The notes beneath the pieces were generated by a model. The model searched no databases and was not told the DNA's origin. It saw nothing but the letters and a program-made list of their open reading frames with translations. The translations under genes and the position numbers were made by a program. Shown here piece by piece: positions 54,544 through 62,800 of a DNA stretch of 64,000 bases. Positions within the stretch are counted from its first letter, which is position 1, and the number at the start of each line of letters is the position of its first letter. The DNA is from SHVO01 sp050250575 (GTDB taxonomy: Bacteria; Pseudomonadota; Alphaproteobacteria; Rhodospirillales; Rhodospirillaceae), in the NCBI GenBank assembly GCA_050250575.1, contig JBFWOJ010000013.1:48802-112801 (forward strand), given 5' to 3'.

Positions 54544-54941
54544 TAGAGGTGCAGGCCAGCTTCTATGTTGTTGCCGTCGAGGTCGAGGAGATAGGCCGCA
54601 TAGTACGTCTGTCCGCGAGGTCCTGGAGCTCCGTTGCTTCGCGCTCCGCTCGCGATCCCCGCGGCGTGGAAGCGATCGACCTCCTCACGCGCGGAGGCGC
54701 GGAATGCAAGGTGGGCCGGTGCGGCCGCCGGCGTATGCGCATCCGTCCAGAATGACGGCCGGCTTCCGGCAATCACAAAAAAAGGCGCGCGCGGCGTGCC
54801 GGTGCCGAACACGAGCCAACCGCCGCCGTCGGCTCCTGAATTGTCTTCCAAGAGCTTCACGCCGATGGCGTCGAGGGCGTTCTTGTAAAGAACGCCGCTC
54901 GCTTTCAGATCTTTCACGACAATGCCGACGTGGTCGAACAT
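54543..54941 (-). CDS. VOC/glyoxalase-superfamily protein
   Basis: A 132-residue vicinal-oxygen-chelate protein: MFDHVGIVVKDLKASGVLYK start, LVFGTGTPRAPFFVI middle and a second beta-alpha-beta unit ending in YLLDLDGNNIEAGLHL. The metal His/Glu pairs of the family are present in DHVGI and NIEAGL. The substrate is unknown. It lies between mlaF and radA with one-base stop/start overlaps on each side, so it is part of the same transcript. Confidence 0.85.
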   Translation of the reverse strand: MFDHVGIVVKDLKASGVLYKNALDAIGVKLLEDNSGADGGGWLVFGTGTPRAPFFVIAGSRPSFWTDAHTPAAAPAHLAFRASAREEVDRFHAAGIASGARSNGAPGPRGQTYYAAYLLDLDGNNIEAGLHL

Positions 54942-55714
54942 CAGCGCCGCACCTGCATCTTGATCGGCCCTTCAGCCCTGCCATGCACGAATTGATCGAC
55001 AAAGTCGTTGCCGCTGGCATCGACGCCTTTCGCATCTCCGATCCAGATCAGCCTGCCTTGATAAAGCATGGCGATCCGGTCGCCGATCTTCTTGGCGGAA
55101 TGCATGTCATGAGTGATCGAGAGGGCGGTGATCCCCTGCTTGCGCACGCAGGAGATAATCAGGTCGTTGATGACGTCGCCCATGATCGGATCGAGACCCG
55201 TGGTCGGCTCGTCGAAGAAAACGATCTCCGGAGAGCCCGCGATGGCGCGGGCGAGGCCCACGCGCTTTTGCATGCCGCCGGAGAGCTCGACCGGCAGGAG
55301 TTCGGCGACTTCCGCCGAGAGTCCGACCTTTGCCAAGGTTTCAATGGCGCGGGCTTTGGCGTCCCGCCGGTTCATGTGATCGCCCTGGATCAGGCCGAAG
55401 GCGACGTTCTCCCACACCGGCAGGCTGTCGAATAGGGCGCCGCCTTGAAACAGCATGCCGAACTTCTTGTTCGTCTCTTCGCGCTCCGAGGCGCGCAGGT
55501 GCGTCACATTCTGGCCATCGATCTCGATCGTGCCGGAGTCCGCCACCAGAATGCCGAGAATGCATTTCAAAAGCACCGACTTGCCGGTGCCCGAGCCGCC
55601 GATGACGACGACCGATTCACCCTTGGCGATGTCCAGCGTGACGCCATCGAGCACTTTCTTCTCGCCGAAGCTCTTTTTCACATCCTTGAGGCTGATCTTC
55701 GGTGTTTCCGCCAT
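54941..55714 (-). CDS. mlaF: MlaF-type ABC transporter ATP-binding protein
   Basis: A 257-residue ATPase with Walker A GGSGTGKS (39-46), LSGGMQKR signature, Walker B IVFFDEPT and the MlaF-like C-terminal region. With MlaE it drives phospholipid trafficking between inner and outer membrane. The ATG at 55714 is preferred over an upstream start at 55726. The mlaE stop is two bases upstream. No mlaD (MCE) gene is adjacent. Confidence 0.92.
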   Translation of the reverse strand: MAETPKISLKDVKKSFGEKKVLDGVTLDIAKGESVVVIGGSGTGKSVLLKCILGILVADSGTIEIDGQNVTHLRASEREETNKKFGMLFQGGALFDSLPVWENVAFGLIQGDHMNRRDAKARAIETLAKVGLSAEVAELLPVELSGGMQKRVGLARAIAGSPEIVFFDEPTTGLDPIMGDVINDLIISCVRKQGITALSITHDMHSAKKIGDRIAMLYQGRLIWIGDAKGVDASGNDFVDQFVHGRAEGPIKMQVRR

Positions 55715-55715
55715 G

Positions 55716-56489
55716 TCAGGTCCCAAAGAACAGCTCTGTGATGACGTAGTTGAAGGTCAGGATCAGGATCGAGGACGAGACGACGGCATTGGTCGTGGCG
55801 ATGCCGACGCCCTGGGCGCCGCCCTTCGAGTGATACCCGGAATAACAGCCCATCAATGCAATGATGAAGCCGAACACGGCGGCTTTGACGAGGCCGGAGA
55901 TCACATCGAGCGGCTCCAGGAATTCGACCGTATTGCTGAGATAGATCCCGGCGTTGAAGTCCAGCTTGTAGACCGCGACCATATAGCCGCCGAACACGCC
56001 GATGATGTCCGCCACCAACACCAACGCCGGCAGCGTCACGAGCCCGGCGATGAGCCGCGGCGCGACGAGGTATTTGAAAGGGTTGGTCGAGAGCGTCGTC
56101 AGCGCATCGATCTGTTCGGTGACGCGCATGGTGCCGATCTCCGCGGCCATGGAAGCGCCAATGCGGCCGGCGACCATGAGACCTGCAAGCACGGGGCCCA
56201 ATTCACGGGTCAAAGAAATGACCACGACATTGGCAATCGCGCTTTCGGCGGAAAATCGCGCGAAGCCGGTGTAACTCTGCAGCGCCAGCACCATGCCCGA
56301 GAAGATCGCCGTCAGTCCGACTACGGGCAGCGAGTAGTAGCCGATATCGATCATCTGCCGGAGAATCAGCCGCGGATAGAAAGGCGGCCTCACACAGTGT
56401 GAAATCGCCGTCGCCGTGAAGATCACCAGCCGGCCAAGGTGACCGAAGAAGGCGAGGACCACGGCGCCAATGGTGGCGAGGAAGTTCAT
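55716..56489 (-). CDS. mlaE: MlaE-type ABC transporter permease
   Basis: A 257-residue permease of the MCE-associated ABC class, five to six spans, with the conserved RELGPVLAGLMVAGRIGASMAAEIG and EQIDALTTLSTNPFKYLVAPR loop. It forms the membrane part of the lipid transporter with the ATPase encoded just downstream. It starts 60 bp after the alr stop, suggesting the same transcript as dnaB and alr. The partner MCE protein is not in the window. Confidence 0.93.
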   Translation of the reverse strand: MNFLATIGAVVLAFFGHLGRLVIFTATAISHCVRPPFYPRLILRQMIDIGYYSLPVVGLTAIFSGMVLALQSYTGFARFSAESAIANVVVISLTRELGPVLAGLMVAGRIGASMAAEIGTMRVTEQIDALTTLSTNPFKYLVAPRLIAGLVTLPALVLVADIIGVFGGYMVAVYKLDFNAGIYLSNTVEFLEPLDVISGLVKAAVFGFIIALMGCYSGYHSKGGAQGVGIATTNAVVSSSILILTFNYVITELFFGT

Positions 56490-56549
56490 GCGCCCATGGC
56501 CCGCAAGAGTGGGAAGCGGTGGTTCGGCAATTTCATGCGCATCTACGAA

Positions 56550-57695
56550 TCATTGCCGCGGCGCGCTGAGGTAGTTGCGCGCATAGCGGGGCCCAAGGCC
56601 GGTAAGCACCTCGTAGGCGATCGTCCCGGCTTCGTTTGCGACGTCATCGACCGTTTGGTGGTCCCCGAGAATCTCTATGCCCGCGTCCGGACCAAGGCTT
56701 GAGTCCGGAACGGCGGTCACGTCGAAGATGGTGAGATCCATGGAGACGCGACCGGCCACAGGCACCTTGATCCCGTCGATATGACCGTGGCCGCGGTTGC
56801 TGAAGGAGCGCAGCAGGCCGTCGGCATAACCGATTGAGACTGTTGCCAATTTTGCCCCGTCCGGCGCGGTGAAGGTCGCACCATATCCAACGGGTGCGGC
56901 AGCGTCAACGCGCCGGACCTGAATGATCTTCGCCTTCAGGCGCACCACGGGAATCATGGGGTTCTTGCCGAGCGACGGGTTTGCGCCATAGAGCGCAACG
57001 CCGGGTCGGGCGAGCTGATAGTGGTAGTTCGGCCCGAGGAAAATTCCCGACGAATTCGTGAAGCTGCCCTTCGCGTCCGGGAATTTGCCGCGGAAAGTCG
57101 CCAAAGCCGATGCGAATTTCTTCTGCTGCGCCGCGTTGCTCGGATTGTCCTTCTCCTCGGCGCAGGAGAGGTGGCTCATCAGCGCCAAGGGATGCAGCCC
57201 GACAAAGCCGTCCGGATCGCCCATCAGCGTTTCAAACTCGCGCGCCGTCAGGCCGAGCCGGTTCATGCCCGTGTCGATGTGCACCAGGCTTTCCATCAAT
57301 ATGTCGTTGGCTTGGGCGAAGCTGCGCCAGCGTTCAATCTGCGCCGGCGAATTCAACACGGGGACAAGGCGGAACGCCGCGAAATCGCGCTCGGTGCCCT
57401 TGTTCGGTCCGTGCATGACAACGACGCGAGGGGCCTCGCCGACGGCGCTGCGCACGATCACCCCTTCGTCGAGATGGGCCACGTAAAATGTGGTGCAGCC
57501 GGCCTCCTTGAGCGCGCGCGCGGCCTGTTCGGCGCCGACACCGTAGGCATCGGCTTTGACGACGGCGCCGACATCGCAGGCGGGATCGGCCACCTGGCGC
57601 TTGAGGATGCGCCAGTTCTCGACCAAGGCCGCGAGGTCCACGGTCAGGAGCGCGCCGGCGCGATCTTCCGGACGGGTGGTGGGGGTCGCACGCAT
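56550..57695 (-). CDS. alr: Alanine racemase
   Basis: A 381-residue PLP enzyme that converts L- to D-alanine for peptidoglycan. PLP-lysine Lys47 lies in AVVKADAYG; the catalytic Tyr is in APVGYGATF near residue 265. The ATG at 57695 fits the family; an in-frame start at 57731 would add 12 residues. It lies just downstream of dnaB on the same strand. The order dnaB-alr is common in alphaproteobacteria. Confidence 0.95.
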   Translation of the reverse strand: MRATPTTRPEDRAGALLTVDLAALVENWRILKRQVADPACDVGAVVKADAYGVGAEQAARALKEAGCTTFYVAHLDEGVIVRSAVGEAPRVVVMHGPNKGTERDFAAFRLVPVLNSPAQIERWRSFAQANDILMESLVHIDTGMNRLGLTAREFETLMGDPDGFVGLHPLALMSHLSCAEEKDNPSNAAQQKKFASALATFRGKFPDAKGSFTNSSGIFLGPNYHYQLARPGVALYGANPSLGKNPMIPVVRLKAKIIQVRRVDAAAPVGYGATFTAPDGAKLATVSIGYADGLLRSFSNRGHGHIDGIKVPVAGRVSMDLTIFDVTAVPDSSLGPDAGIEILGDHQTVDDVANEAGTIAYEVLTGLGPRYARNYLSAPRQ

Positions 57696-57749
57696 GGCCC
57701 GTGTATGGCCGGGAATCCCTTGCCAGGGCAAGGGCCTGGCGCGCCCAGC

Positions 57750-59279
57750 CTAATCCTCGATCGGCGGCGGCAGGTGGCTCTGGTCCACGAGATCGCTGAA
57801 ATGGGTGTAGTTCGGGTCGAAGTAGACCCGCACCGTGCCGATGGGTCCGTGACGCTGCTTGGCCACGATCACTTCCGCGACATTATGCGCCTGCTCGCAG
57901 CGTTCCTGCCATTTGGTATGGCGCTCGGCGAACTTCTCGCTGCTCTCTTCGGGCCGCGGCGACGGCTCGCCGCGCTCGAGGTAATACTGTTCGCGATACA
58001 CGAACATGACGACGTCCGAGTCCTGTTCGATGGTGCCCGATTCACGCAGGTCGGCGAGCTGCGGCCGCTTGTCTTCGCGCTGCTCGACGGCGCGCGAGAG
58101 CTGCGAGAGCGCGATCACCGGAACGTTCAGTTCCTTCGCCAGCGCCTTCAGCCCGCGGGTGATCGCCGAAATTTCCTGCACGCGGTTCTCGGCTTTCTCG
58201 CCGCGGCTCGGGGCGATGAGCTGAAGATAGTCGATCACGATCAAGCCCAGGCCGTTCTCTCCGTTTGCGGTCTTGTTCTGGCGCGCGAGACGGCGGCAGC
58301 GGGTGCGGATGGTCGACACCGTCACCGCCGGCGTGTCGTCGATGAACAGCGGGGCTTCGTTCACGTCCTGGCTGGCGACCACGAGGCGGCTGAAGTCATC
58401 GTTGGACAAACCGCCGGTGCGGATCATGTGGCTGTTGATTTTCGAGCGCTCGGCCAGGATACGCGTGGCAAGCTGCTCGGCCGACATTTCGAGGGAGAAG
58501 AAAGCGACCTGCTTTCCGCGGTCCTCGGCCCGATCGGTGGTGCGAAAATATTGCGCCGCGTTGAACGCGATCGTCGTCGCCAGCGCGGTTTTGCCCATCG
58601 AGGGACGTCCCGCAAGAATGATCAGGTCCGACTCATGCAGACCGCCGAGTTTCTTGTCGAGATCGACAAGGCCCGTGGTTACGCCCGCGAGCGCGCCTTC
58701 GCGGCGATGGGCCGCTTCGGCAAGGTTGATGGCGGTCACCAGGGCGGTGCCGAAAGACTGGAACCCGCCTTCCAGCGTTCCTTCCGAAGCGAGATTGAAC
58801 AGCACCTGCTCGGAATCTTCGATCTGGGACATCGCCGTCTCGTCGGGCGTCGCGTCGAAAGCTTTGTTGACGATGTTCTCGCCCAGCTCGATCAGCTCGC
58901 GCCGCAGGTACAGGTCATAGACCAGCCGGCCGTATTCGGCGGAGTTGATAACGGTCACGGCGCCGGCGGCAAGGCTCGCCAGATATTTCATCCCGCCGGC
59001 GCCGATGACGAGGTCGTCTCGCTCGAGATAGGTCTTGAGGGTGACGGGGTTGGCCTGGTGTCCCTGCTCGATGAGCTTGGCGCACGACTGGTAGATGCGC
59101 CCGTTGACCGGGTCGGCAAAGTGATCGGGACGCAAGAACTCCTGAACGCGCTCGAAGGCGCGATTATTCATGAGGATGGCGCCCAAGAGCGCGCGCTCCG
59201 CTTCGTAGTTGTGCGGCGGCGTTCGTAAAGCGTGACCGGAATCATCACCCGGCTCTACCGCGCGAAGCAGCGTATCCAT
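57750..59279 (-). CDS. dnaB: Replicative DNA helicase
   Basis: A 509-residue hexameric helicase with an N-terminal helical domain, RecA-like motor with Walker A GRPSMGKTA near 220, the DYLQLI Walker B region and the conserved LSQLSRAVEQREDKRP arginine-finger segment. No intein is visible. A perfect DnaA box lies 70 bp upstream of the start. The gene begins a minus-strand run leading to alr and the mla genes. Confidence 0.96.
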   Translation of the reverse strand: MDTLLRAVEPGDDSGHALRTPPHNYEAERALLGAILMNNRAFERVQEFLRPDHFADPVNGRIYQSCAKLIEQGHQANPVTLKTYLERDDLVIGAGGMKYLASLAAGAVTVINSAEYGRLVYDLYLRRELIELGENIVNKAFDATPDETAMSQIEDSEQVLFNLASEGTLEGGFQSFGTALVTAINLAEAAHRREGALAGVTTGLVDLDKKLGGLHESDLIILAGRPSMGKTALATTIAFNAAQYFRTTDRAEDRGKQVAFFSLEMSAEQLATRILAERSKINSHMIRTGGLSNDDFSRLVVASQDVNEAPLFIDDTPAVTVSTIRTRCRRLARQNKTANGENGLGLIVIDYLQLIAPSRGEKAENRVQEISAITRGLKALAKELNVPVIALSQLSRAVEQREDKRPQLADLRESGTIEQDSDVVMFVYREQYYLERGEPSPRPEESSEKFAERHTKWQERCEQAHNVAEVIVAKQRHGPIGTVRVYFDPNYTHFSDLVDQSHLPPPIED

Positions 59280-59348
59280 TTTTAAGAGGCCCCCTGAAGT
59301 AAGCTAACTCTTAGTGACTCACAGCTGTCGTATCAACGCAACACTGAA

Positions 59349-59357
59349 TGTGGATAA
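59349..59357 (+). promoter_or_regulatory. Perfect DnaA box in the dnaB upstream region
   Basis: TGTGGATAA (complement TTATCCACA) is an exact match to the consensus DnaA-binding box. It lies between the start of dnaB (minus) and a small plus-strand gene, so DnaA could regulate either promoter. A single box is seen; no clustered origin-like sites were found. Confidence 0.7.
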
Positions 59358-59497
59358 CTAGGATATCGTGGAGAAGAAATCCCTTTCAGGTTGCGCATCA
59401 GAACGTCATCCCCGCGCCACGCTTTCGCCCGGCCAGCAGAAAAGTTCCGCCCCGTTTAGCGGCTATTTTAACTGCAAGGATAAACAGGAGAAACGCC

Positions 59498-59782
59498 ATG
59501 GACCGGAGAGCGCGAATCCTCGCGCAAGCGCTGGCCGTCACGTTAATCATTCTTGCCGGGCTTGGCGTCTATGCCTACGCGCTCGAGGACAGGCTCAGCG
59601 CAACGCAGGAGTCCTTCACCGCGCTCGAACAGGATCGCAATCTGTGGAAGTCGAAGGCCGAGGAGGCCGCCGGCGTGATCGACACTGCGTCCGCGTCTCT
59701 CGACCAGTGCAGCAAGCAAATCGAGACGCTGAGGTCGCGGTTGGTCATGAAGGCGCCCTTGTTGCCGGATCCACGTTCGTGA
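59498..59782 (+). CDS. Small membrane protein with coiled-coil domain (copy 1)
   Basis: A 94-residue protein: basic N-terminus, one membrane span (LAVTLIILAGLGVYAYAL) and a C-terminal coiled coil (LEQDRNLWKSKAEEAAGVID) with one Cys. A ribosome-binding AGGAG lies eight bases upstream of the ATG. It resembles the product of the gene at 60061 in overall layout and in the phrase that follows the span. Both probably face the periplasm with the coiled coil. No function is known. Confidence 0.8.
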   Translation: MDRRARILAQALAVTLIILAGLGVYAYALEDRLSATQESFTALEQDRNLWKSKAEEAAGVIDTASASLDQCSKQIETLRSRLVMKAPLLPDPRS

Positions 59783-59933
59783 CCCGCTAGATGCCGCAGG
59801 TGTAACCGGACCCTACCTCGGCAAAAGGTTGCAGCCTGTTTCCGCACCGCATGGAAATTTTTCGCGCGCATGGTGCGTTGCGAAACGCGTGTGCGCCTTG
59901 GTCATTTGCGCGCGCGCGCGTATATTTGTCCTC

Positions 59934-59951
59934 AACACGAATGTTCGTGTT
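59934..59951. promoter_or_regulatory. Inverted repeat upstream of the 60061 gene
   Basis: AACACGAA-TG-TTCGTGTT is a perfect 8-bp-arm palindrome 110 bp before the second small membrane gene. Its placement suggests an operator; no family is assigned. A run of alternating GC just upstream is typical of GC-rich intergenic DNA. Confidence 0.5.
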
Positions 59952-60060
59952 TAGCTCGGTGCGTGCCTTCTGAGGTAGCGTTCCGAACACCTTAGAAGTC
60001 GCGTCCCGTCCAAGGCTCACGAGGGGGCCGCCCGGCTCCCTCATTAACGGGAGGTTTGAT

Positions 60061-60339
60061 ATGGGTGGTACTAGTCTTGCCGCGCGCTTCCTCGTCCTGG
60101 CCTTTTTCGTGGTCGTTGGCGCCGGCCTTTATGCTGGAATCCTCAAAAGCAACTTGAGCGCCGCTGAGGTCCAGCTGAACACCATCGCCAAAGATCGAGA
60201 TCTCTATAAGACGCGTCTCGAGCAATACGCGGCGCAGACCAAGGCCGATGCGCAGGCGATTGCCGATCTGCAGGCCCAGGTGGCCGACCTGACCTCGCAG
60301 ATGGAAGCGATGAAGGCGAAGCCGGCCGGCCGCCGCTAA
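60061..60339 (+). CDS. Small membrane protein with coiled-coil domain (copy 2)
   Basis: A 92-residue protein with one membrane span (FLVLAFFVVVGAGLYAGIL) and a long coiled coil (LNTIAKDRDLYKTRLEQYAA). GGGAGG before the ATG makes a strong start. It shares the layout and part of the span/linker sequence with the 59498 gene, suggesting duplication. It is followed by an efficient terminator before uppP. Function unknown. Confidence 0.82.
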   Translation: MGGTSLAARFLVLAFFVVVGAGLYAGILKSNLSAAEVQLNTIAKDRDLYKTRLEQYAAQTKADAQAIADLQAQVADLTSQMEAMKAKPAGRR

Positions 60340-60354
60340 CCGCAATGTAGCGCT

Positions 60355-60400
60355 GACAGACCGGGCCGCTTCGCGCGGCTCGGTCTGTCGCCCTTTTTTT
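60355..60400 (+). terminator. Intrinsic terminator after the second small membrane gene
   Basis: A GC-rich stem (GACAGACCGGGCCGC with GCGGCTCGGTCTGTC) is followed by a run of seven T residues, a canonical rho-independent signal. It separates the small-gene unit from uppP. Confidence 0.9.
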
Positions 60401-60518
60401 GTCGCTGGAACTTCCGGCGCGCACGCGCGTTCCGTGCAAGGCACTCAATCTACTTGCCAATCCCGACGGCCTCTGCCCAGATGCCGCGCTTCTAGCCACG
60501 GACTTCTCCCCGGGTTCC

Positions 60519-61325
60519 ATGGATTTCATCACCATCCTGCAGGCAGCCTTTCTCGGCCTTGTCGAGGGACTGACCGAGTTCTTGCCGGTGTCATCGACCG
60601 GCCACCTCATCCTTCTGATCGATCTTCTCGGATTCCAAGGGCCTCCGGGCAAGATGTTCGAGATCGTCATTCAACTGGGGGCTATCCTCGCGGTGGTGTG
60701 GATCTATCGCATGAAGATCTTTGCGGTGGTCCGCGGCGTCTTCACCGAAGCGCCGGCGCAGAGATTCACGATCAACCTCATCCTGGCGTTCCTGCCGGCG
60801 ATGGTGATTGGCGTGCTCGCCTATTCATTCATCAAGGGCGTTCTGTTTTCGCCGTGGGTCGTCAGTGTTGCCCTTATCGTCGGTGGCATCGCCATTCTTA
60901 TCATCGAACGCACGCAGAAGATCGCGCGCTATCAAGCGCCGGAGGAAATCCCTTGGCCGCGCGCGCTGGCGATCGGCTTCTTTCAGTGCGTGGCGATGAT
61001 CCCCGGCGTCTCGCGCTCGGGCGCGACCATCATGGGCGCGCTTCTCGTCGGCGTCGAACGACGCGCGGCGGCCGAGTTCTCTTTCTTGCTCGCCATACCC
61101 ACCATGCTCGCGGCAACGGCCTATGATCTCTATAAGAACCGTGACGCCCTGACGACCGACAATGTGACGATCATCGCCGTCGGCTTCCTGTCCGCTTTTG
61201 CGGTCGCCTTCGCGGTCGTCCGGACCGTGCTGGGCTTTATTTCAAAGCATGGTTTCGCGCCGTTCGCGATCTATCGAATCGCCCTCGGCGTCGTCATGCT
61301 GCTCGTATTGACGTTCAGAGCCTAG
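60519..61325 (+). CDS. uppP: Undecaprenyl-diphosphate phosphatase
   Basis: A 268-residue integral membrane enzyme (BacA/UppP) that recycles undecaprenyl diphosphate to the monophosphate for cell-wall synthesis. The signature motifs are EGLTEFLPVSSTGH (16-29) and PGVSRSGATI. Eight hydrophobic spans are visible. The ATG at 60519 aligns with the family start; an earlier in-frame start at 60399 lies in the preceding terminator. The stop overlaps the convergent cytochrome gene through CTAG. Confidence 0.95.
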   Translation: MDFITILQAAFLGLVEGLTEFLPVSSTGHLILLIDLLGFQGPPGKMFEIVIQLGAILAVVWIYRMKIFAVVRGVFTEAPAQRFTINLILAFLPAMVIGVLAYSFIKGVLFSPWVVSVALIVGGIAILIIERTQKIARYQAPEEIPWPRALAIGFFQCVAMIPGVSRSGATIMGALLVGVERRAAAEFSFLLAIPTMLAATAYDLYKNRDALTTDNVTIIAVGFLSAFAVAFAVVRTVLGFISKHGFAPFAIYRIALGVVMLLVLTFRA

Positions 61326-61774
61326 TTGGCGGGACGCGGTTTCGGCTGCTTGGCCCGGATGTCCTCCGGCCATGTACTTTTGATGAAGGCGAGCACGGCC
61401 CAGATGTCGTGATCAGCGAGGACATCCTTGTACACCGGCATGTCGGTTTCATAGTCGTCGCCAAGACCGTCCTTGATGATCAGGAACAAGCGCCCGTCCG
61501 AATGATGCCAGGTGTGCCCGCTCGCGTCATGGGGCGGCGCCGGAAGCTTGCCGTTGGGCAAATGCTTCATCCAGTTCGGCTGCCCCTCCAGGCTTGCTCC
61601 GTGGCAAACCGCGCAATGGTCTGCGTACACCTGCTTTCCGTGCGCGACCAGGCGAGCGTTGCTATGGTCGGCGCTGGTGGCAGGCATTCGCTGGTTCATC
61701 CAGATTGCCGCTGCGCCCAGCGCCGCGAACGTGACGGGGCCGGCAAAGACGATCGCCTTGACCCAAGGTCTCAT
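61322..61774 (-). CDS. Exported c-type cytochrome
   Basis: A 150-residue protein with a membrane or signal segment (IVFAGPVTFAALGAAAIW), the haem motif CAVCH (Cys54, Cys57, His58) and a distal Met in TDMPVYKDVL. This is a class I monohaem cytochrome of the periplasm, resembling those in sulfur or alcohol oxidation pathways. The ATG at 61774 is preferred over a TTG at 61783. It lies immediately after the WD40 gene (5-bp gap), with the COG0523 GTPase upstream. Confidence 0.88.
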   Translation of the reverse strand: MRPWVKAIVFAGPVTFAALGAAAIWMNQRMPATSADHSNARLVAHGKQVYADHCAVCHGASLEGQPNWMKHLPNGKLPAPPHDASGHTWHHSDGRLFLIIKDGLGDDYETDMPVYKDVLADHDIWAVLAFIKSTWPEDIRAKQPKPRPAN

Positions 61775-61779
61775 GGCGC

Positions 61780-62793
61780 TCAACCGCGGAAGTCGGCGAG
61801 GTGGACGGCGCCGGCTTCATTGCCGACGAGCAGCCGATCGCCGTCGGGATTCCAGGCGAGGCAGGTCACCGGACTTCCACTTGCATCGATGATGCCGATG
61901 GTGTTGGCCGAACCGGCCTGGCCGACGAGCACGCTGCCGTCTTCAAAGCCGGCGGCCACAATGTCGAGTTTCGGGTTGGCTGCGACAAAGCTCACCAGCG
62001 AACCTTCGCTCGCCGAACCGAATTCCACGGGCGGCTTGCCCATCGGGCCATTGCCGGAGAAAGGCCAGCAAATGACGCTGTCCGACCCCGTGGTTGCGAG
62101 GAAATGGCCCTTCCGCGTGAAGGCGATATTGCGCACCTTGCCGGGATATCCCGTCATCCGCATGTGCTCGCCGTCGGACAAACGCCAGCCGTGCAACGCG
62201 TTCTCCTGCATCGCGGTGAGAAGGTAATCCCCGTCCGGCGACCATACGACTTGAAGGTGCGAGCCGCGCCATTCCAGCACAGACGGCGCCGCCGCGCTCC
62301 CCAGCCACCACAAGCTGACACCGTTATAGTGAGAGACCGCGAGGCGCTTGCCCTTCGGATTGATCGCGAGCCCGCCCACGCTGCTTGTATGAGCAAGCTC
62401 GCGCGGCTCGTTCTTCTTGTTGAGGATGGTTGCCGATTTGCCGACCGCAAAAACGCGCACGCCCGCGCCCGCGTGGGCGGTCACATGCTCGATCCATTTG
62501 CCTTTGCTTTCCCACAGCGTTTCGGCTGTGCCGATGGCCGCGATCTTCACAAGCTTTCCGTCGTCGCCGCCGGAGAGAAACCCGCCTTTGTCGATGTCCG
62601 CCGCGAGCGAAAGACTGGCGCCCTTATGGGCCTTCACGACCGTCGGCGCAGCCTCGGGCGTTTCACTGTCGAACAGGCGCACGGTGCCGTCGCCGAACGC
62701 CATCGCCATCAGACGGCCGTTCTGGGCGGCTGCGACGGCGTAGTCGCCGAACGCCCATGAGGCCAGCCGCCCCTGAAGTTTCTGGTGAGCCAC
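61780..62793 (-). CDS. WD40-repeat protein of the COG0523 neighbourhood
   Basis: A 337-residue WD40 beta-propeller with repeat units such as MAMAFGDGTVRLFDSE, SGGDDGKLVKIAAIG and LATTGSDSVICWPFSG. No signal peptide is seen. WD40 proteins next to COG0523 metallochaperones are a recognised arrangement in zinc-responsive operons of alphaproteobacteria. The start codon is GTG. The COG0523 GTPase gene ends 7 bp upstream. The partner protein is unknown. Confidence 0.85.
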   Translation of the reverse strand: MAHQKLQGRLASWAFGDYAVAAAQNGRLMAMAFGDGTVRLFDSETPEAAPTVVKAHKGASLSLAADIDKGGFLSGGDDGKLVKIAAIGTAETLWESKGKWIEHVTAHAGAGVRVFAVGKSATILNKKNEPRELAHTSSVGGLAINPKGKRLAVSHYNGVSLWWLGSAAAPSVLEWRGSHLQVVWSPDGDYLLTAMQENALHGWRLSDGEHMRMTGYPGKVRNIAFTRKGHFLATTGSDSVICWPFSGNGPMGKPPVEFGSASEGSLVSFVAANPKLDIVAAGFEDGSVLVGQAGSANTIGIIDASGSPVTCLAWNPDGDRLLVGNEAGAVHLADFRG

Positions 62794-62800
62794 GGGCGCC

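Noticed and set aside
57021..59228. Long plus-strand reading frame (735 codons) opposite alr and dnaB
   Set aside because: It is the antisense shadow of two certain genes in GC-rich DNA, with Arg/Gly/Ala-rich composition and no domain.
59930..59960. LexA-type box near GTTCGTGTT
   Set aside because: The alphaproteobacterial LexA pattern GTTC-N7-GTTC is not matched; reported only as an unassigned inverted repeat.
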